Assembly (NCBI GenBank): GCA_043228905.1
Contig: JBHGNT010000008.1
Span: 21,762,001 to 21,826,000 of the forward strand
Origin: Azolla caroliniana
Taxonomy: Eukaryota > Polypodiophyta
Direction of reading: 5' to 3'
DNA length: 64,000 nt
The translations under genes and the position numbers were made by a program. Positions 42,035 through 55,193 of this stretch are shown piece by piece (the first letter of the stretch is position 1; the number at the start of each line of letters is the position of its first letter). The notes beneath the pieces were generated by a model, which was not told the origin of the DNA, did not search any database, and saw nothing but the letters and a program-made list of their open reading frames with translations.

Positions 42035-42727
42035 CAGGTATTACTCCCCAATTCCTTACAAACTTTTGGGTTATCTTATGGGCAAGAAAATAGACACACC
42101 AAATCTTGCATGTACAATGGTTACTTGTACACCGAGCCTTCCTAGTTGGCACATGGTTGCATAGGATGGGAGTATCTTCTGGTTGTGCTCAATGCCATTT
42201 ACAAACGGAAACTCAAAAACATTTTTTATGGGAATGCATTGAGTCTCAACCGATATGGCAACGTCTCCTTAGAATTTTTGCTAACTATTTTCCCTCATTG
42301 GTTTTCACTTGGGGCATGGTGATTTGGACATCACTTGTCTGTGATGCATTCCATTATGACACTGAATCTATGGACCATGGATTTTACACTAAATTTGGAA
42401 GTGTTCATACATTACATTGGTGTCATTACAGTTTTCAGGAATACAGAAAGAAGTTCAATTAGTATGGCAGATATTAAGTAGTACCACTATATATAACATC
42501 TGGAAGGCTCTGTGCTCTCTCATTTTCCATCAACTTAAAACATCACCAATTGAATTGGTTTCAAATATTTGATTAGACATAGTGCATACTTTGAAGGGTC
42601 AATGGGATGGTATAGTTGGAGATTCTGATGCTAAAATTGCACAACGGCATGAGTTTCTTATCATCTGGAGAGCTACTCCATTCATGATTGTTAACCAGTG
42701 GGACAAGTGGGACACTGTGTGAATGAG
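42035..42727 (+). pseudogene. L1-type LINE, zinc-binding C-terminal part
   Basis: A frame containing FWVILWARK, then from 42106 the RT-associated zinc-binding domain pattern (GTWLHRMGVSSGCAQCHLQTETQKHFLWEC, W...). Further C-terminal sequence (IWRATPFMIVNQWDKWD) ends near 42720. This is collinear with the LINE at 28246-30368. Confidence 0.75.
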
Positions 42728-43003
42728 CAAAGGGAGTTGAGCACTAATAGTCGAACAAAGAGAATAGAATATTAAGGGGGAATGATTGTAAAGAGTAGAG
42801 CATAGAGGGCCATATATATATACCGAGTATTAATGGGTGTTGAGAGAAAAGCTCAACATGAGCCGAATCGGCTGAAGAAGCCAAGAGCCAAATCGGTTAG
42901 AGACCGATTGGCTAGGCCCAAATTGGTTGAATAAGCCGAAAGCTGAAAGCCGAATCGGTTGGTAAACTGAATCAACTAGCCGTTAAGGGTCTATATTCCT
43001 ATT

Positions 43004-43453
43004 TGTTGAGTTATCAAGCTCAACTAGATTTAGTTAGTTAGTCAACATACGTAACTTAGTAGTTACCTAGATAGAATCTAGTTAGTGTGTTGACCTTAAA
43101 GCCTTAAATAGGATTTTGTACTTGAGTGGGATACATCGTAGATCCTCCACTCCCATGTTCATTTAATATAGGACTTACACGTTTGTACCTATATTCTACT
43201 CACACATGTGCACCTTTGCCCATGAGATGTATATATACCTCATTGTGGGTATTTTTGTATTTGATGATGCATTTTAATATACACTCTCGTTAATCATCCC
43301 CCATTTATATTATTGTTCATAAGTGTAACTGCCTCTCTCTCTCTCTCTTCCTCTCAGACACATACACACACATATTACCTAATCTTCCGTTGCTTAACTT
43401 AATCACATAATTAGGTACTAATTAACCCTTGCTTAATTACCTAATTATTAACA
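43004..43453 (+). repeat. Solo LTR, 450 bp, nested in the copia LTR
   Basis: Starts TGTTGAGTTATCAAGCTC and ends CTAATTATTAACA, with a perfect 5-bp duplication CTATT at 42999-43003 and 43454-43458. Confidence 0.85.
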
Positions 43454-43625
43454 CTATTTTAGTAATAGGAATATTATAGGTTGTTAGTATCAGGGTCATT
43501 GATGAGCATTAAAGTACTGATATTACTTGTGTCAGCCCACTTGTCAGGGCGTGTATAAAAAAAATGCTCACTGAGCACATTGATGTACAAAGTGTTCATT
43601 ATTTGAATCAAAGTTAAATGTTGTC

Positions 43626-43626
43626 T

Positions 43627-43709
<83 letters not shown>
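43626..43709. repeat. (CT)n microsatellite, about 84 bp
   Basis: Uninterrupted CT dinucleotide array inside the LTR leader region. Confidence 0.95.
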
Positions 43710-43712
<3 letters not shown>

Positions 43713-44036
43713 ACATTCTCTTTGTTTACGTAACTGTCGAGTTTCTGAATAACCGACTGTGTACTCTATGTCTTTCGTTTATGCTTCCACACGCATATTC
43801 CTTTTCAAGGGGGAACGGGGGAGGAATAGAAGGATTTAAAGTGAGTATTTTACCGAGATTAATCGGTACTTGTATCGATGGGTGTGTGCACTTTAATGGA
43901 ATATACTTCTTGTGGGCAACTCGAGTGTTCTTTCTGTTAAGTCTTGTATATAAGTATTGTCTGTGTAGGAGTCTTATTTCGAGGATTAGTTGTAGACAAT
44001 CCCGCAAAATCTCTTCCCTTGTTCTATCAGTCATAT

Positions 44037-44829
44037 CCCATCTAAGTGCGAAGGTCTAAATAATGGTTTGTATGTGACACAAGTACAGAGAAGTTTGTAT
44101 ACCACACAACAATTCAGAGAACAGCTTCGGCAGGATGTTGGGACCCCAACTCTTCTTCGCACCACAATACCTTGATCCGATTACTCAAGAGGAGTAACCG
44201 ATGGTGTTTCCTCCAAGAGGGAGTAACACAATTTGGCACACACGGTTTGAGTTGTGAGTACAACGCGCACACACGTAGGAGAAAGACCTAGTCGCCCTAA
44301 CAACGTGCCCCAAGGGAATACACACTTGGACAACGTCTCGACGTGCTGAACAGGAGGAGGGCAAAATCGACTCAACTCTCACAGAGCAACCTCTCTCAAA
44401 ATTGGATGCCCAGTCAGCAAATCTCCTCGATCCAATCTCGACAAGTGGCAGTAGCTCCGAGGTTGACCATCCCAACAACAACAACCCACTTTCGGCAATA
44501 CGGGAAGATTCGGACATCGACACCATGCATCCCATCTGAGTGGGAAGGTTTAAATAACAGTTTGTATGTGACACGAGTACAGGTAAGTTTGTATACCACG
44601 CAACAATTCAGAGAACAACTTCGGCAAGGTATCGGGACGCCAACTCTTCTTCGCACCACAATACCTTGATCCGATTACTCAAGAGGAGTAACCAACAGTG
44701 TTTCCTCCAGGACGGAGTAAGACAATTTGGCACGCCCGGTTCGAGCTGTGAGTACACAACGAACACGCGTAAGAGAAAGATTGGGTCTTCGTAACAACCC
44801 GAAGGGAATACGTGTTGGGAACGTCGTCT
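44037..44829. repeat. Direct duplication, two 300-bp copies with 494-bp period
   Basis: Copies at 44037-44338 and 44531-44829 share AACAATTCAGAGAACA, CAACTCTTCTTCGCACCACA and TCCGATTACTCAAGAGGAGT with about 10-15% differences by eye. Neither strand gives a convincing protein. 43808-44036 has no recognised feature. Confidence 0.85.
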
Positions 44830-44904
44830 TCTAATGCGGAATAAGATCAACAATCTTCTAGGATAAGATCGTAAATGGATGCAATATCATAGCTTTGATG
44901 CCAA

Positions 44905-45153
44905 CAAAGACAGAAGAGTAACAACAACTAGTATGCAAGAGAGAGAGTCAGAGTCAGGAAGGCACTGTGTCAATGAAGTTTATTACAACTTTTTAGCAAA
45001 TGAGCAACCAACCAGTAACTAAGTTACAAAGTCAGTTTATATATTGACTAACTTAGGGCAACTACCCTTCTCACTATTTACATAAATAGCCTAAGTCTAG
45101 TGTGTTCAAAAGGAGACAATGTGAATACGTCCATTAGAAACCCGTATTCAACA
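44905..45153 (-). repeat. LTR flanked by both PPT and PBS-like sites (copia C 3' LTR)
   Basis: The minus-strand start TGTTGAATACGGG follows a polypurine tract (45154-45164, TTACGGGGGAG). It contains ATATATAAAC near 45040 and a CT-rich stretch. Directly after it is TGGCATCAAAGC (44892-44903), a primer-site-like sequence expected only after a 5' LTR. The exact LTR end is unclear because no terminal CA is present there. Confidence 0.55.
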
Positions 45154-45282
45154 CTCCCCCGTAATAGGCATATACATCCGAAATCTGTAATCGAAATGAG
45201 TATATAATATAGACTGATACAAAGCTCTGAACAGTTGAAGTCTGGTGTCCAAAGAGCATCCTTAGTGTCCGATTTAATCGAA

Positions 45283-48200
45283 CTAATTCTTCATTACGCC
45301 CATATGCTGCATAAGGGATCGAAATCGATCCACCGAAAGACACTTGGTTAATGCATCCGCGACATTATCGGTTGTTGATATTATCTCTAGACCGATTTTC
45401 CTTGTAATGACGCAGTCCAGAACAAAATGATATCGAACGTCGATATGCTTGGAGGCATTGTGATGAACCGAATTTTTCGACAGAGCAACAACACCCTGAT
45501 TGTCACTGTAAACAATTGGAACCGAGCTGATTTCGGCTTGTTGAAATGTGCAGGCCAACCGACCGAGCCATAAGGCCTCTTTTGCCGCATCGGACGTGGC
45601 TATGTATTCAGCCTTGGTCGTTGATGTGGCGGTGCACTCCTGACGTTTCGATTTCCATGAGATCGCTCCATTATTGAGTTTAAAACAATATTCGGTTGTC
45701 GATTTACGGCTGTCTATGCAACCTGCAAAGTCCGAGTCGGTGTATCCGACTATGCCTGAGATGTTGTTCAGGCCGAATAAAATACCAAGGTCTTTTGTGC
45801 CCACCAGATATCTAAACACATGCTTGACTGCGTTCCAGTGCAATCGGTCGGGATTATGCATAAATCTGCTGACGACTCCAACGGTGTGAGCGATATTAGG
45901 CCGTGTCGAGACCATTGCGTACATTAGGGAGCCAACTGCCGGTGCATATGGTACTGACTTCATAATTTCCCCCTCCCGACCAGATGTCGAGCAGTTTTGC
46001 CAAGATAGTCGAGTACTAATAGGGAGCCGGGTAGAGGCAGATTTTGTCGATTGCATGTTGAAGCGTTCTAGGACATGTCCAATGTAGTTGGATTGGGACA
46101 GAAACATTTGTCGTTGATTACGATTCTGACTTATCTTCATACCAAGAATGTGTCGTGCCAGACCGAGATCCTTCATGGCAAACTTAAACCACAGTTGTCG
46201 AACGAGTTCGGTGAGTTCGCCTGCATGGCGTCCAAAGATTAGCATGTCGTCCACGTAGATGATGAGGAAGATGGGTGATCCATCTCGAGTTGTCTTCGTG
46301 AACAGACAATGGTTCTCATCACTCTTTGAGAAGCCGATCGATTGGATGAATTCGTCGACCTTCTTGTACCACTATCACGGTGTCTGTTTCAGGTCGTAAA
46401 GACTCTTCTTGATTCAGCAGACTAGATGTTCTTGGCCAAATACCACGAAACCTTTTGGCTGCTCTATAAATTTCCTCCTCAAGATCACCATGGAGGAAAG
46501 CCATTTTGACATCTAGCTGAATCAGCTCCAAATTTTCGGTTGCCACTACGCCGAGCATGAATCGAAGTGTTGTCATCTTCACCACTAGCGAAAAGATTTC
46601 GTCGAAATCGACACCGTGTTCCTGTCGAAAACCCTTTGCTACTAATTTGGCTTTGAATTTTGGGTTTGCCAAATCGGACGTCTCCTTAATTCAATAGACC
46701 CACTTGCACGGAAGAGCACGTCGATTTTTCGATAATTCAACCAGGTCCCAAGTCTTGTTTGCATGAATGGAGTTCATTTCGGACTCCATTGCCAGATGCC
46801 AGGTGGCCGAATCGGTTGATGCCAATGCTTCTTCGTATGACGTCAGTTCTTTGGCATCCGTAAAGAAGATGCCAGGAGAGTATCTCTCCAAGGGTTGCAA
46901 CAGTCTCTCGGATCTACGAGGTATGACTGGACTAGTCACATCGGGTGTCGTGGTCGGATGGTCCAAAGCCGAATCGTTCGGCTGTGCCGAGTCGAAATTC
47001 TTTGAGTCGGTGTTAGAAGGTTCAGCTACCCATGAAGTTGATCGTGTGTTGTGCGTTGGGCCTTCGTGAAGGGTTGGCACATTGGAAAAAATTACCCTTC
47101 GGACTTCGATCGGCTTTTCGACCGATTGATGCATGGCCGACTCATTGAACACGACGTCCGAACTTCGGACAATCTATCTGTGTTCGGGGTCCCAGAGTCG
47201 GTATCCCATTTCACCATCTGTTCCATAATCAAGGAAAATACATTTCCTGGACCGTGGTGCAAGTTCGCGGCGATCATCTTTCAGGACAAGGGCATACGCC
47301 TCATATCCGAAAATCCTCAACTTGTCGTAATTCGGCTTACTATCGGTCCATAATTCCTGAGGTATTCGATGTTCTAGAGGCCTACTCAACGACATATTGA
47401 TTATGTGTACTGCCACAAGTAGGGTCTCTGCCCAGAAGCCATTCGACAGTCAGGAGTGTTGGAGCATGGAAACTATCCGTTCTTGAATTGTCTGATTCAT
47501 TCGCTCGGCAATTCCATTCTGCTCCGGACTATGAGGTGTCGTAAATTCACGTCGTATGCCGCGTTGTCAACAAAATTTTATGAATTCCTCTTATTTGAAC
47601 TCTCCCCCGTTATTGGACCGAAAGCTTTTCAGTTTTCGGCCGGACTAATTCTCAACCATGGAGAGCCAATCGGAAAAGATCGAGAAAACACGATCTTTGG
47701 CTTTGATCGGATAAGCCCACACCTTCTGAGTCGAGTCGTCAATGAAGCTGAAGAAATACAGAGTGCCACCGAGGGATTGATGTGGCATAGGACCACATAC
47801 ATCCGAGTGGACCAAATTGAGTGGACTCGATTCTCTCGAGGAAGATGAAGGTGTGTTACGGCTATCTACTTGCCGTATTGGCAATGCTCGCAAAACTGAT
47901 GATCTGAGAATGAGAGTTTGGGGATGTATCCGGCCTTGCTGAGGTGTCTGGTGTCGGCCTTGCCAGAGTGATGACACGGGAACGTCAACCAAAAACAGGT
48001 CACCCTCTCTTAGTGTGACGTGCAAAGGATACAATGAGTGTATCTTCGGTCCTGGAGCAAGCAGGAGGTTCCCCCTGTGGAGCGTCCACCCTCCTGATGA
48101 GAAGCTAGCACGGATGTCGTCTTCATGCAATTGTCCGACTGAGATCAGTGGTCTTAAGAGCTCAGGTACATGTCGGACATTGCATAGTACTAATGTAGAG

Positions 48201-49240
48201 CCACCCGCAAGGTTGAGCTCTACCGTGTTGATTCCAATTATGTCACAGTGTTGTGAATTTCCTATTCGAACTGAGTCGGAATGTCAGGCCGTGTATTGCC
48301 GAAATTGGGATTGATGAGGAGTCACATGAAAGGACGCACCCGAATCTAAGAGCCATGTGCTCGATTCTTCAGTCGTAAGCAGAACTTCTGATTTGACTAG
48401 GTTCTCAATTGATAATATATTTAGGTCATTTGTCAATACTTCGGCCGAAGAGCCGATGTAGTTGATCTCCTCATGTTGGCCACTCTTCTGCTCGGCTTGT
48501 TGAGCCTTATCGTTTTTGGCCTTGAGTGCACGGCAATCAGCTTTGATGTGTCCGGGTTTCTTGTAGTAGTTACTGACTCGATTATCCCGAGACTTGCTCA
48601 AACTTCGCTGATTATTCGGCTGCCGTGAAGAACTTCTTTCATAGTTGTTCAATCGGTCGGTCAAACCTTGTACTACGCAAGCGTTGTTGGCTAAATCGCT
48701 AGCAAACAATTTTCTCCGAGTTGCTTCAGTTAGAATTGCACTCGTGACTGAGGAGTACTTAACGGCATTTGTCGACGCATTGCACACGGTTGTAACGAAA
48801 GTTTCCCACGAGGGAGGGAGACTATTAATGAGCAGCATTGCTTTTAGTTCATCCTCGATAATTGTCCCCTAGGCCGAAATTTGGGAGCTTAAGCTTTCAT
48901 ACTCGTTCAAGTATGTCTAGACCGAGTCAGACTCTTTCATTCGAAGGTTATAAAGGCGCTGAATCAGGTATATCTTGGTGACGACAACCTTCTTTTCATA
49001 AGTGTCCGAAAGTGTCTTCCATAGTTGGAAGGCAGTCGAACACGATTGCGCTGTGAAGTACACAGACTCCGAGCTTTTCCCATTCAAGCAACTTGTATCC
49101 TTCTGGAGGGTCTTCATTCTCAATGGGGTCAATTTGCCCCTTGACTATTAGATAGTCTTGCATCTGCTCCTTCCAGAAGTTGAAGTTCGATCCGTCGAAC
49201 TTCCGTAGACTCATCTCTGACGAGCCGGATGTTGAAGCGC
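45283..49240 (-). pseudogene. Copia C (Tork-like) gag-pol, decayed
   Basis: gag from about 49240 (SSEMSLRKFDGSNFNFWKEQM), a knuckle region reduced to NYYKKPGHIKADC (first cysteines lost), protease WLLDSGASFHVTP (about 48350), an integrase core with LVHSDVCGP and FIDDSTQKVWAY (47645-48130), post-integrase DKLRIFGYEAYALV (about 47330), RT start (46319-46672), RT with YVDDMLIFG (about 46240) and a complete RNase H to the stop at 45283 (DVADALTKCLS). Several frameshifts and stops, including after EEIY near 46470. The 5' LTR is missing: about 75-140 bp beyond gag the DNA is GC-rich and is then split by the Mutator-like element. Confidence 0.85.
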
Positions 49241-49324
49241 CATCTGAGTTGGTATAATAGACTTTGTCCGGAGTTAGCTATGAACTGTGGTGGAGTGCAG
49301 CAGCGGCGGCGAGGCGATGGCATC

Positions 49325-49380
49325 CCGGGGGCATCACTGTCAAAACTTGTATGATAGCACGTGAGTTCACCAAAAGGGGT
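49325..49380. repeat. Left terminal inverted repeat of the Mutator-like element
   Basis: Pairs with 55137-55193, best around the GGGGGC and CACGTG blocks. Confidence 0.55.
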
Positions 49381-49539
49381 TTTAATTAATAAGTGAGATA
49401 CAGAATATACATATATAAGGGTATTAATAAAGATTTGAATATATATTTACATAAGGGTATTATCAATTATGCTGGAATTTTTTTTTACATAAGCCCATTC
49501 AATATTAGATATTTTAATGAGATAGTAAAGAATATATTA

Positions 49540-50864
49540 TGCAAACAATACTCAATTTTGAAGTCGCATATATACATACATACATATATATGCATGTATC
49601 CATATATACCTACATTCAAATATTATGTCCATGAATATGTATATACATACATTACACCAATTTATACATGCATGCTGACTAAACATAAATATATGTACAA
49701 ATATATATTACTATATGTAAATATGTACATATATGCATTACATACTACATACATATTAGAATCGGCCATATATATTGACATACATATATACATAATACAT
49801 ACATAAAAATTACATATTACATATATACATACACATCCTTACAAACATATTTTATATATTACATATTACACACCTATATTATTATACACACAATTATATA
49901 CAAATGCAAATATACAAACCAAACACACAAAAATAAATTACATATTATATATATACACATACATACACATATACACACATTCCATACATACAATACAATA
50001 CAATATATACATACACACACACACAAACATAACAAATGCATATCATAGACATGCATATATACCTACATTCATATATCACACATGCATATATACCTATATC
50101 CATGAATATGTATATGACTAAGCATAAATATATGTACAAATATATATTACCATATGTAAATATGTACATACACATACATACATGCATTACATATTGCATA
50201 CAGATTAGAATCAACCATATATATTAACATACATATACACATAATACATACTATAAAATTACATATTACATATATACATACACAAATGCATATATACATA
50301 CAAAACACACAAAAATAAATTATCTATTATATTATATATATATACATATACACATACATATTAATACCTAAGATTACATACTATATATATACAAATCTTC
50401 ATACTTACAAACAAGTTACATATATTACATATATATACACGTGCACACACACATAAATAAATTAGATATTACATAGTATATAATCCATACCTATTACACA
50501 ATATACAAATTTACACATACATATATACATATATAGATATATTACATATGTACATACATATTCCACATATAACCATATATATGTATAGATTATATTGAAC
50601 CATACAAACCACAATACTTACATATACACACACACACACATTAGATATGTATATGTATACTTACACATAAATAAATTAGATATTACATAGCATATAATCC
50701 ATACCTATTACACAATATACAAATTTACACATACATACATTACATATATACATATATATGTAGATACATACATAGATATATTACATATGTACATACATAT
50801 TCTACATATCACCATATATATAGATTATATTGGACCATACAAACCACAATACTTACATATATAC

Positions 50865-50897
<33 letters not shown>

Positions 50898-52010
50898 TTA
50901 GATACATATATACTTACACATACATTGGATATATACATGTATATTACGTACATATTACAAACATACATCCATATACAAGCCATATACATATGTACTAAAC
51001 ATGAAAATATCCCAAAAATATACATACATAAATACGTTACATATATACACGTACATACATTCAACATTTATATACATATGACCATACACACACACACACA
51101 CATACATTGGATATATACATACATATTATGCACATAGTACAAACACATTCATACTCATTGAATCATGTATATTGACATATACATATATGCATACATATAC
51201 ACATATTCCACATGTCACCATATATATACGTACATATGCCTACAATGTTATAAGTTTTACAAACATACATCCATACACATATATACATACATTACATACA
51301 TGCATACACATACATACATGCATTACATACATATCATCACAAACTACAATACATACATATATACATACACATACATAAATATTATGAACAAACATCCACA
51401 CACTCATGTATGCATATATGCATACACTGTTACGCATACAAACATACACATATGTACATTCATACATGTACATACATACATTGCATATGCATATATTACC
51501 ATCACACATTCATATACATTGAATCATGTACATTGTCATATATATGCATACACATACATACATTACATATACATACACATATGTACATACATGGACATAC
51601 CTATATTCATTTATATATTGCTACATATACATACATTAGAATCATGTACATTGTCATATGGATATATGCATACACATACATACATACATACATACATACA
51701 TACATACATACATTACATATGGATATATGCATACACATATGCACATATTACAATCACATCTCCATACACATTGAATCATGTACATTTGCATATGCATATA
51801 TGCATACACATATGTACATGGACATACATATATAGTCTTTTATACATTGCTACATGTACATACACATACATACATATTATAAACAAATATCCACACACAC
51901 ATACAAATATACATACATTACATATTACATATGTACATTCATATATTCATTCATTCATACATGCATACATTATGTGCACATACATACATAACATTCAAAT
52001 ATTCATCTTT
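49540..52010. repeat. TACA/TATA/CA microsatellite array with higher-order repeats
   Basis: Nearly pure (TA)(CA) permutations such as ATACATACATAC. Larger copies are embedded: 49592-49830 resembles 50083-50285, and 50449-50625 resembles 50663-50860 (period 214, sharing AAATTAGATATTACATAG). Long open frames here are by-products of the repeat. Confidence 0.9.
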
Positions 52011-52027
52011 TTTTAATTTAGATTTTT

Positions 52028-52260
52028 GCCACCTCCTCCTTTGCTCCCTCCTCTTCTCTCCTCATTGCCGCCGTCACCTCTTCTCCCCTTGTTGTTTCTG
52101 TCCTCTTTTTGCTGCCTTTGATCTCGTTTTACTGCCTCCTCCTTTGTTCCCTCCTCTTCTCTCCTCATTGCCGTCGTCGCCTCTTCTCCCCTTGTTGTTT
52201 TTGTCCTTGTTTTGTTGCCTTTGATCTTGTTTTGCCGCCGCCGCCGCCACTCGCCTTGTC
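52028..52260. repeat. CT-rich tandem duplication, period about 103 bp
   Basis: Two adjacent copies share TCCTCCTTTG, CCTCCTCTTCTCTCCTCATT and CTTCTCCCCTTGTTGTTT, followed by a (GCC)n run near 52236. It is an island without TACA repeats inside the array. Confidence 0.85.
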
Positions 52261-52319
52261 GTGCCGCTTTTGCTCACCAGTATTCTCTGTCGGGACTGCC
52301 ACAACTACTCTACAAATAT

Positions 52320-53013
52320 TTTACGGGTACACATAAGTACCAACATCATACATACATAATGCACACATACATAAACCAACACATAAATTCTTAGAGACAC
52401 ACACACACACACACATGTGTACATACATACATATATACATACATACATAAACACACACACACACACACATAACATATACAATCATACACACAAGCCATAC
52501 ATACATTACAATACAATATGTACATATATACTCACATACCTATATACACATATATACACTTACACACATACACATACATACACACACACATAACATATAC
52601 AATCATACATACATATAATACATACAATAAACGAAATTAATACATTACAATACAATATGTACATACATACACACATACCTATATACACATATATACACTT
52701 ACATACATACACATTTACACATATAGCACATACATACAATACAATATGTACACACATATATACATACACATGGAATACAATACAATAGATACACTCACAC
52801 ACATGTGTAGAATATACAATATACATATGGACACATATATATGTAGTATGGAACATACATACACACACACAAACATAACACACAACATACATGCTATACA
52901 TACAATAAATGCAATTAAATAAAATACAATACAATATGTACATAATACACACATACCTATATACACATATAATGCATACATACATACACATATACACACA
53001 TAACACGATATGT

Positions 53014-53044
<31 letters not shown>

Positions 53045-53705
53045 ATGCAATTAAATTAAATAAAATACAATATGTGCATACATACACACATACCTATATA
53101 CACATGCAATACAATCCATACAATACCTATATACACATATAACACATACATACATACATGATACACATATACACACATAACACAATATGTACACACACAA
53201 ACATAACACACAACACACATGCATACCACATACAAACATATATTATGTATGGAACATACATACACACGCACAAACATAACACACAACACACATGCATACC
53301 ACATACAAACATATATGATGTATGAACATACATACACACACACAAACATAACACACAACACACATGCATACCACATACAAACAATACAATCCATACAATA
53401 CCTATATACACATATAACACATACATACATACACATATACCTACATAACACAATATGTACACACACAAACATAACACACATACACACATGCATACCTACA
53501 CACGCACAAACATAACACACAACACACATGCATACCACATACAAACATATATGATGTATGGAACATACATACACACACACAAACATAACACACAACACAC
53601 ATGCATACCACATACAAACATATATGATGTATGGAACATACATACATACACACACACAAACATAACATACAACACACATGCATACCACATACAAACATAC
53701 CATGT
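52320..53705. repeat. Second microsatellite block and a 60-75 bp minisatellite
   Basis: 52320-53200 is TACA/CA array with repeated ACACATACCTATATACACATAT blocks. From about 53200 the unit AACACACATGCATACCACAT recurs (near 53212, 53287, 53357, 53523, 53593 and 53674) with CATATATGATGTATGGAACA between copies. Confidence 0.85.
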
Positions 53706-53858
53706 AACTTAACATTTATGCCTTTTATTTTAATAGGAAAAGGAGAAAATAGTAGAAACCAAATATAAACCTACGGTATTCCAAATATATTTTCTGATTT
53801 CTTTAAGATATTATTTACTTCTATGTATATTAAGTTTTCTTGCGTTTGTTGTTACATG

Positions 53859-54306
53859 TTATAATCATAGTTCTAGCCACACGTCTCAAACATCTCATAC
53901 TCATACGTCAGAAATTAGAAATTAGAGATCAGTTCCCTGTTTGTTTCGTCCTTCACAGAAATCTGATTTTCACGATTTTCTCCTCACAGAAATTTGATTT
54001 TCACTCAGAGCTCTCGATTCTCTACAGTTGACTCTCAGTTACAACTTACAACTCATGAACACTCAGAGCTCTTAATTCTCAACGCACTCAATTCTCAGTT
54101 CAAATTCATGATCACTCAAAGCTCTCGACTCTCAGACTCTTAGAAACTCCTCACGAGTCACAACGTGACGACGCGTCAGAAAAAAACCCCCAAATTTTTT
54201 TTTAAAAAAACCAAACGAATATCGCGTATCATACGCATACGTTTGCAAACGTTAGCGTACGTCCAATAAATTGGACGTACGCGAATATTAGGAACTATGG
54301 TTATAA
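53859..54306. mobile_element. Inverted-repeat element (MITE-like), 448 bp
   Basis: Ends TTATAATCATAGTTC and reverse-complemented TTATAACCATAGTTC. Possible imperfect flanking repeats TACATG/TACAGG. The right end carries a 28-bp palindrome (54255-54282). The interior has short CTCTCAGTT/CTCAGAGCTCT repeats. Superfamily unclear. Confidence 0.55.
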
Positions 54307-55136
54307 TACAGGTCCAACGTTGAAGATGGAAACAACATGAAATTTATATCCTAAAATGAACTTCTTAGGGTTTTCTTTTTATATAGTTGGTCTTTATAAG
54401 GGCAACCTTTATTGTAATAAGTTTTTTAAGTAGACATTGCAATAACAAAATGATTTTTTTTTTTTCATTTTGATTTGGGTAAGAATGTGTGAATAGATGT
54501 TGTCTTACATTTCAAATGGAAATATGAAGTAGGTTGCCATTTGTTTGATCAATGTGTTTGAGAAAAAATAATGTTATGGCTTCATATCAGTCTATCCATG
54601 AAACCAAACATAATGTTAATTTGTTAGTAATTTCATTATTGATGTGCATTTTAGATTGTTCCATGTGTGCTTTTTGAGATATATATGTCAAGTTGAAGAT
54701 TGTTTTATTGTAAATTACATTGTTTTTTATCACTCTATATTCTTCATACGTCTCAATAAACTAAAAACAAAAACTTATATGTGGCTTATATATGTTATAC
54801 CTCTAGTGTTTTTGGGTAATGTTTCCTAATTGTGTGTGCATTACTTTATACTTTACACATTGTGTTTTCAATCTATGTGGCACTTGATGAAGCATTTCTG
54901 AGAATTTGCATATGATGTCTAATGTTGATTCATAATTTTGTGAGTCATCAATTGTAAAGACGGTCATTGATCCTTTCTAGGAATAGAAACTATGTGTGCA
55001 TGTATATTTTATATGTAAGGGTATTTAAAATGGGTGGTTATCAAAAAATATATTCGTAATAAGGGGTATTTTTATTAATCGTTTTTCTACACAAGGGTCA
55101 CTAAAATAGTAAAAAACATACGTATAAGGGGTTTAT
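54307..55136. other. AT-rich interior of the Mutator-like element
   Basis: Nothing coding recognised. The motif AAGGGGTATT recurs near 55022 and 55068, and similar AAGGGTATT motifs are near the left end (49425, 49452), possibly subterminal repeats. Confidence 0.4.
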
Positions 55137-55193
55137 AAATGATTTCATGAACACACGTGATACAACCTTCTTATATATAGTGGAGCCCCCGGG
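55137..55193. repeat. Right terminal inverted repeat of the Mutator-like element
   Basis: Pairs with 49325-49380; followed by the 9-10 bp target duplication copy. Confidence 0.55.

Larger units (their letters stand above)
42838..43807 (+). repeat. Solo copia LTR, split by another LTR
   Basis: Starts TGTTGAGAGAAAAGCTC and ends CATATTCCTTTTCA. It contains GTATAAAAAAAATGCTCACTGAGCA (43552-43578), the family's TATA-palindrome block, and a long CT array. Flanks ATGGG and AGGGG could be an imperfect 5-bp duplication. No primer site follows it, hence solo. Confidence 0.7.
49325..55193. mobile_element. Mutator-like element loaded with microsatellite DNA
   Basis: Direct repeat GATGGCATCC at 49316-49325 and 55194-55203 flanks inverted ends: left CCGGGGGCATCACT...ATAGCACGTGAGTTCA, right (reverse complement) CCCGGGGGCTCCACT...TATCACGTGTGTTCA, about 55 bp with gaps. 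A 9-10 bp duplication is characteristic of Mutator-like elements. The GC-rich DNA just outside each end would join into one leader for copia C. No transposase is visible. The element is non-autonomous and mostly TACA/CA repeat. Confidence 0.6.

Noticed and set aside
42106-42462. A stand-alone zinc-finger gene
   Set aside because: The CxxC...H...C pattern is the zinc-binding tail of the LINE that begins at 28.2 kb.
49540-53700. CRISPR-like array
   Set aside because: Repeats are simple TACA/CA units without regular unique spacers, and the context is a plant nuclear genome.
49393-53715. Many long open frames of Tyr/Ile/His/Thr or Cys/Val/Met composition
   Set aside because: They are translations of TACA/CA microsatellite in several frames and carry no protein signal.
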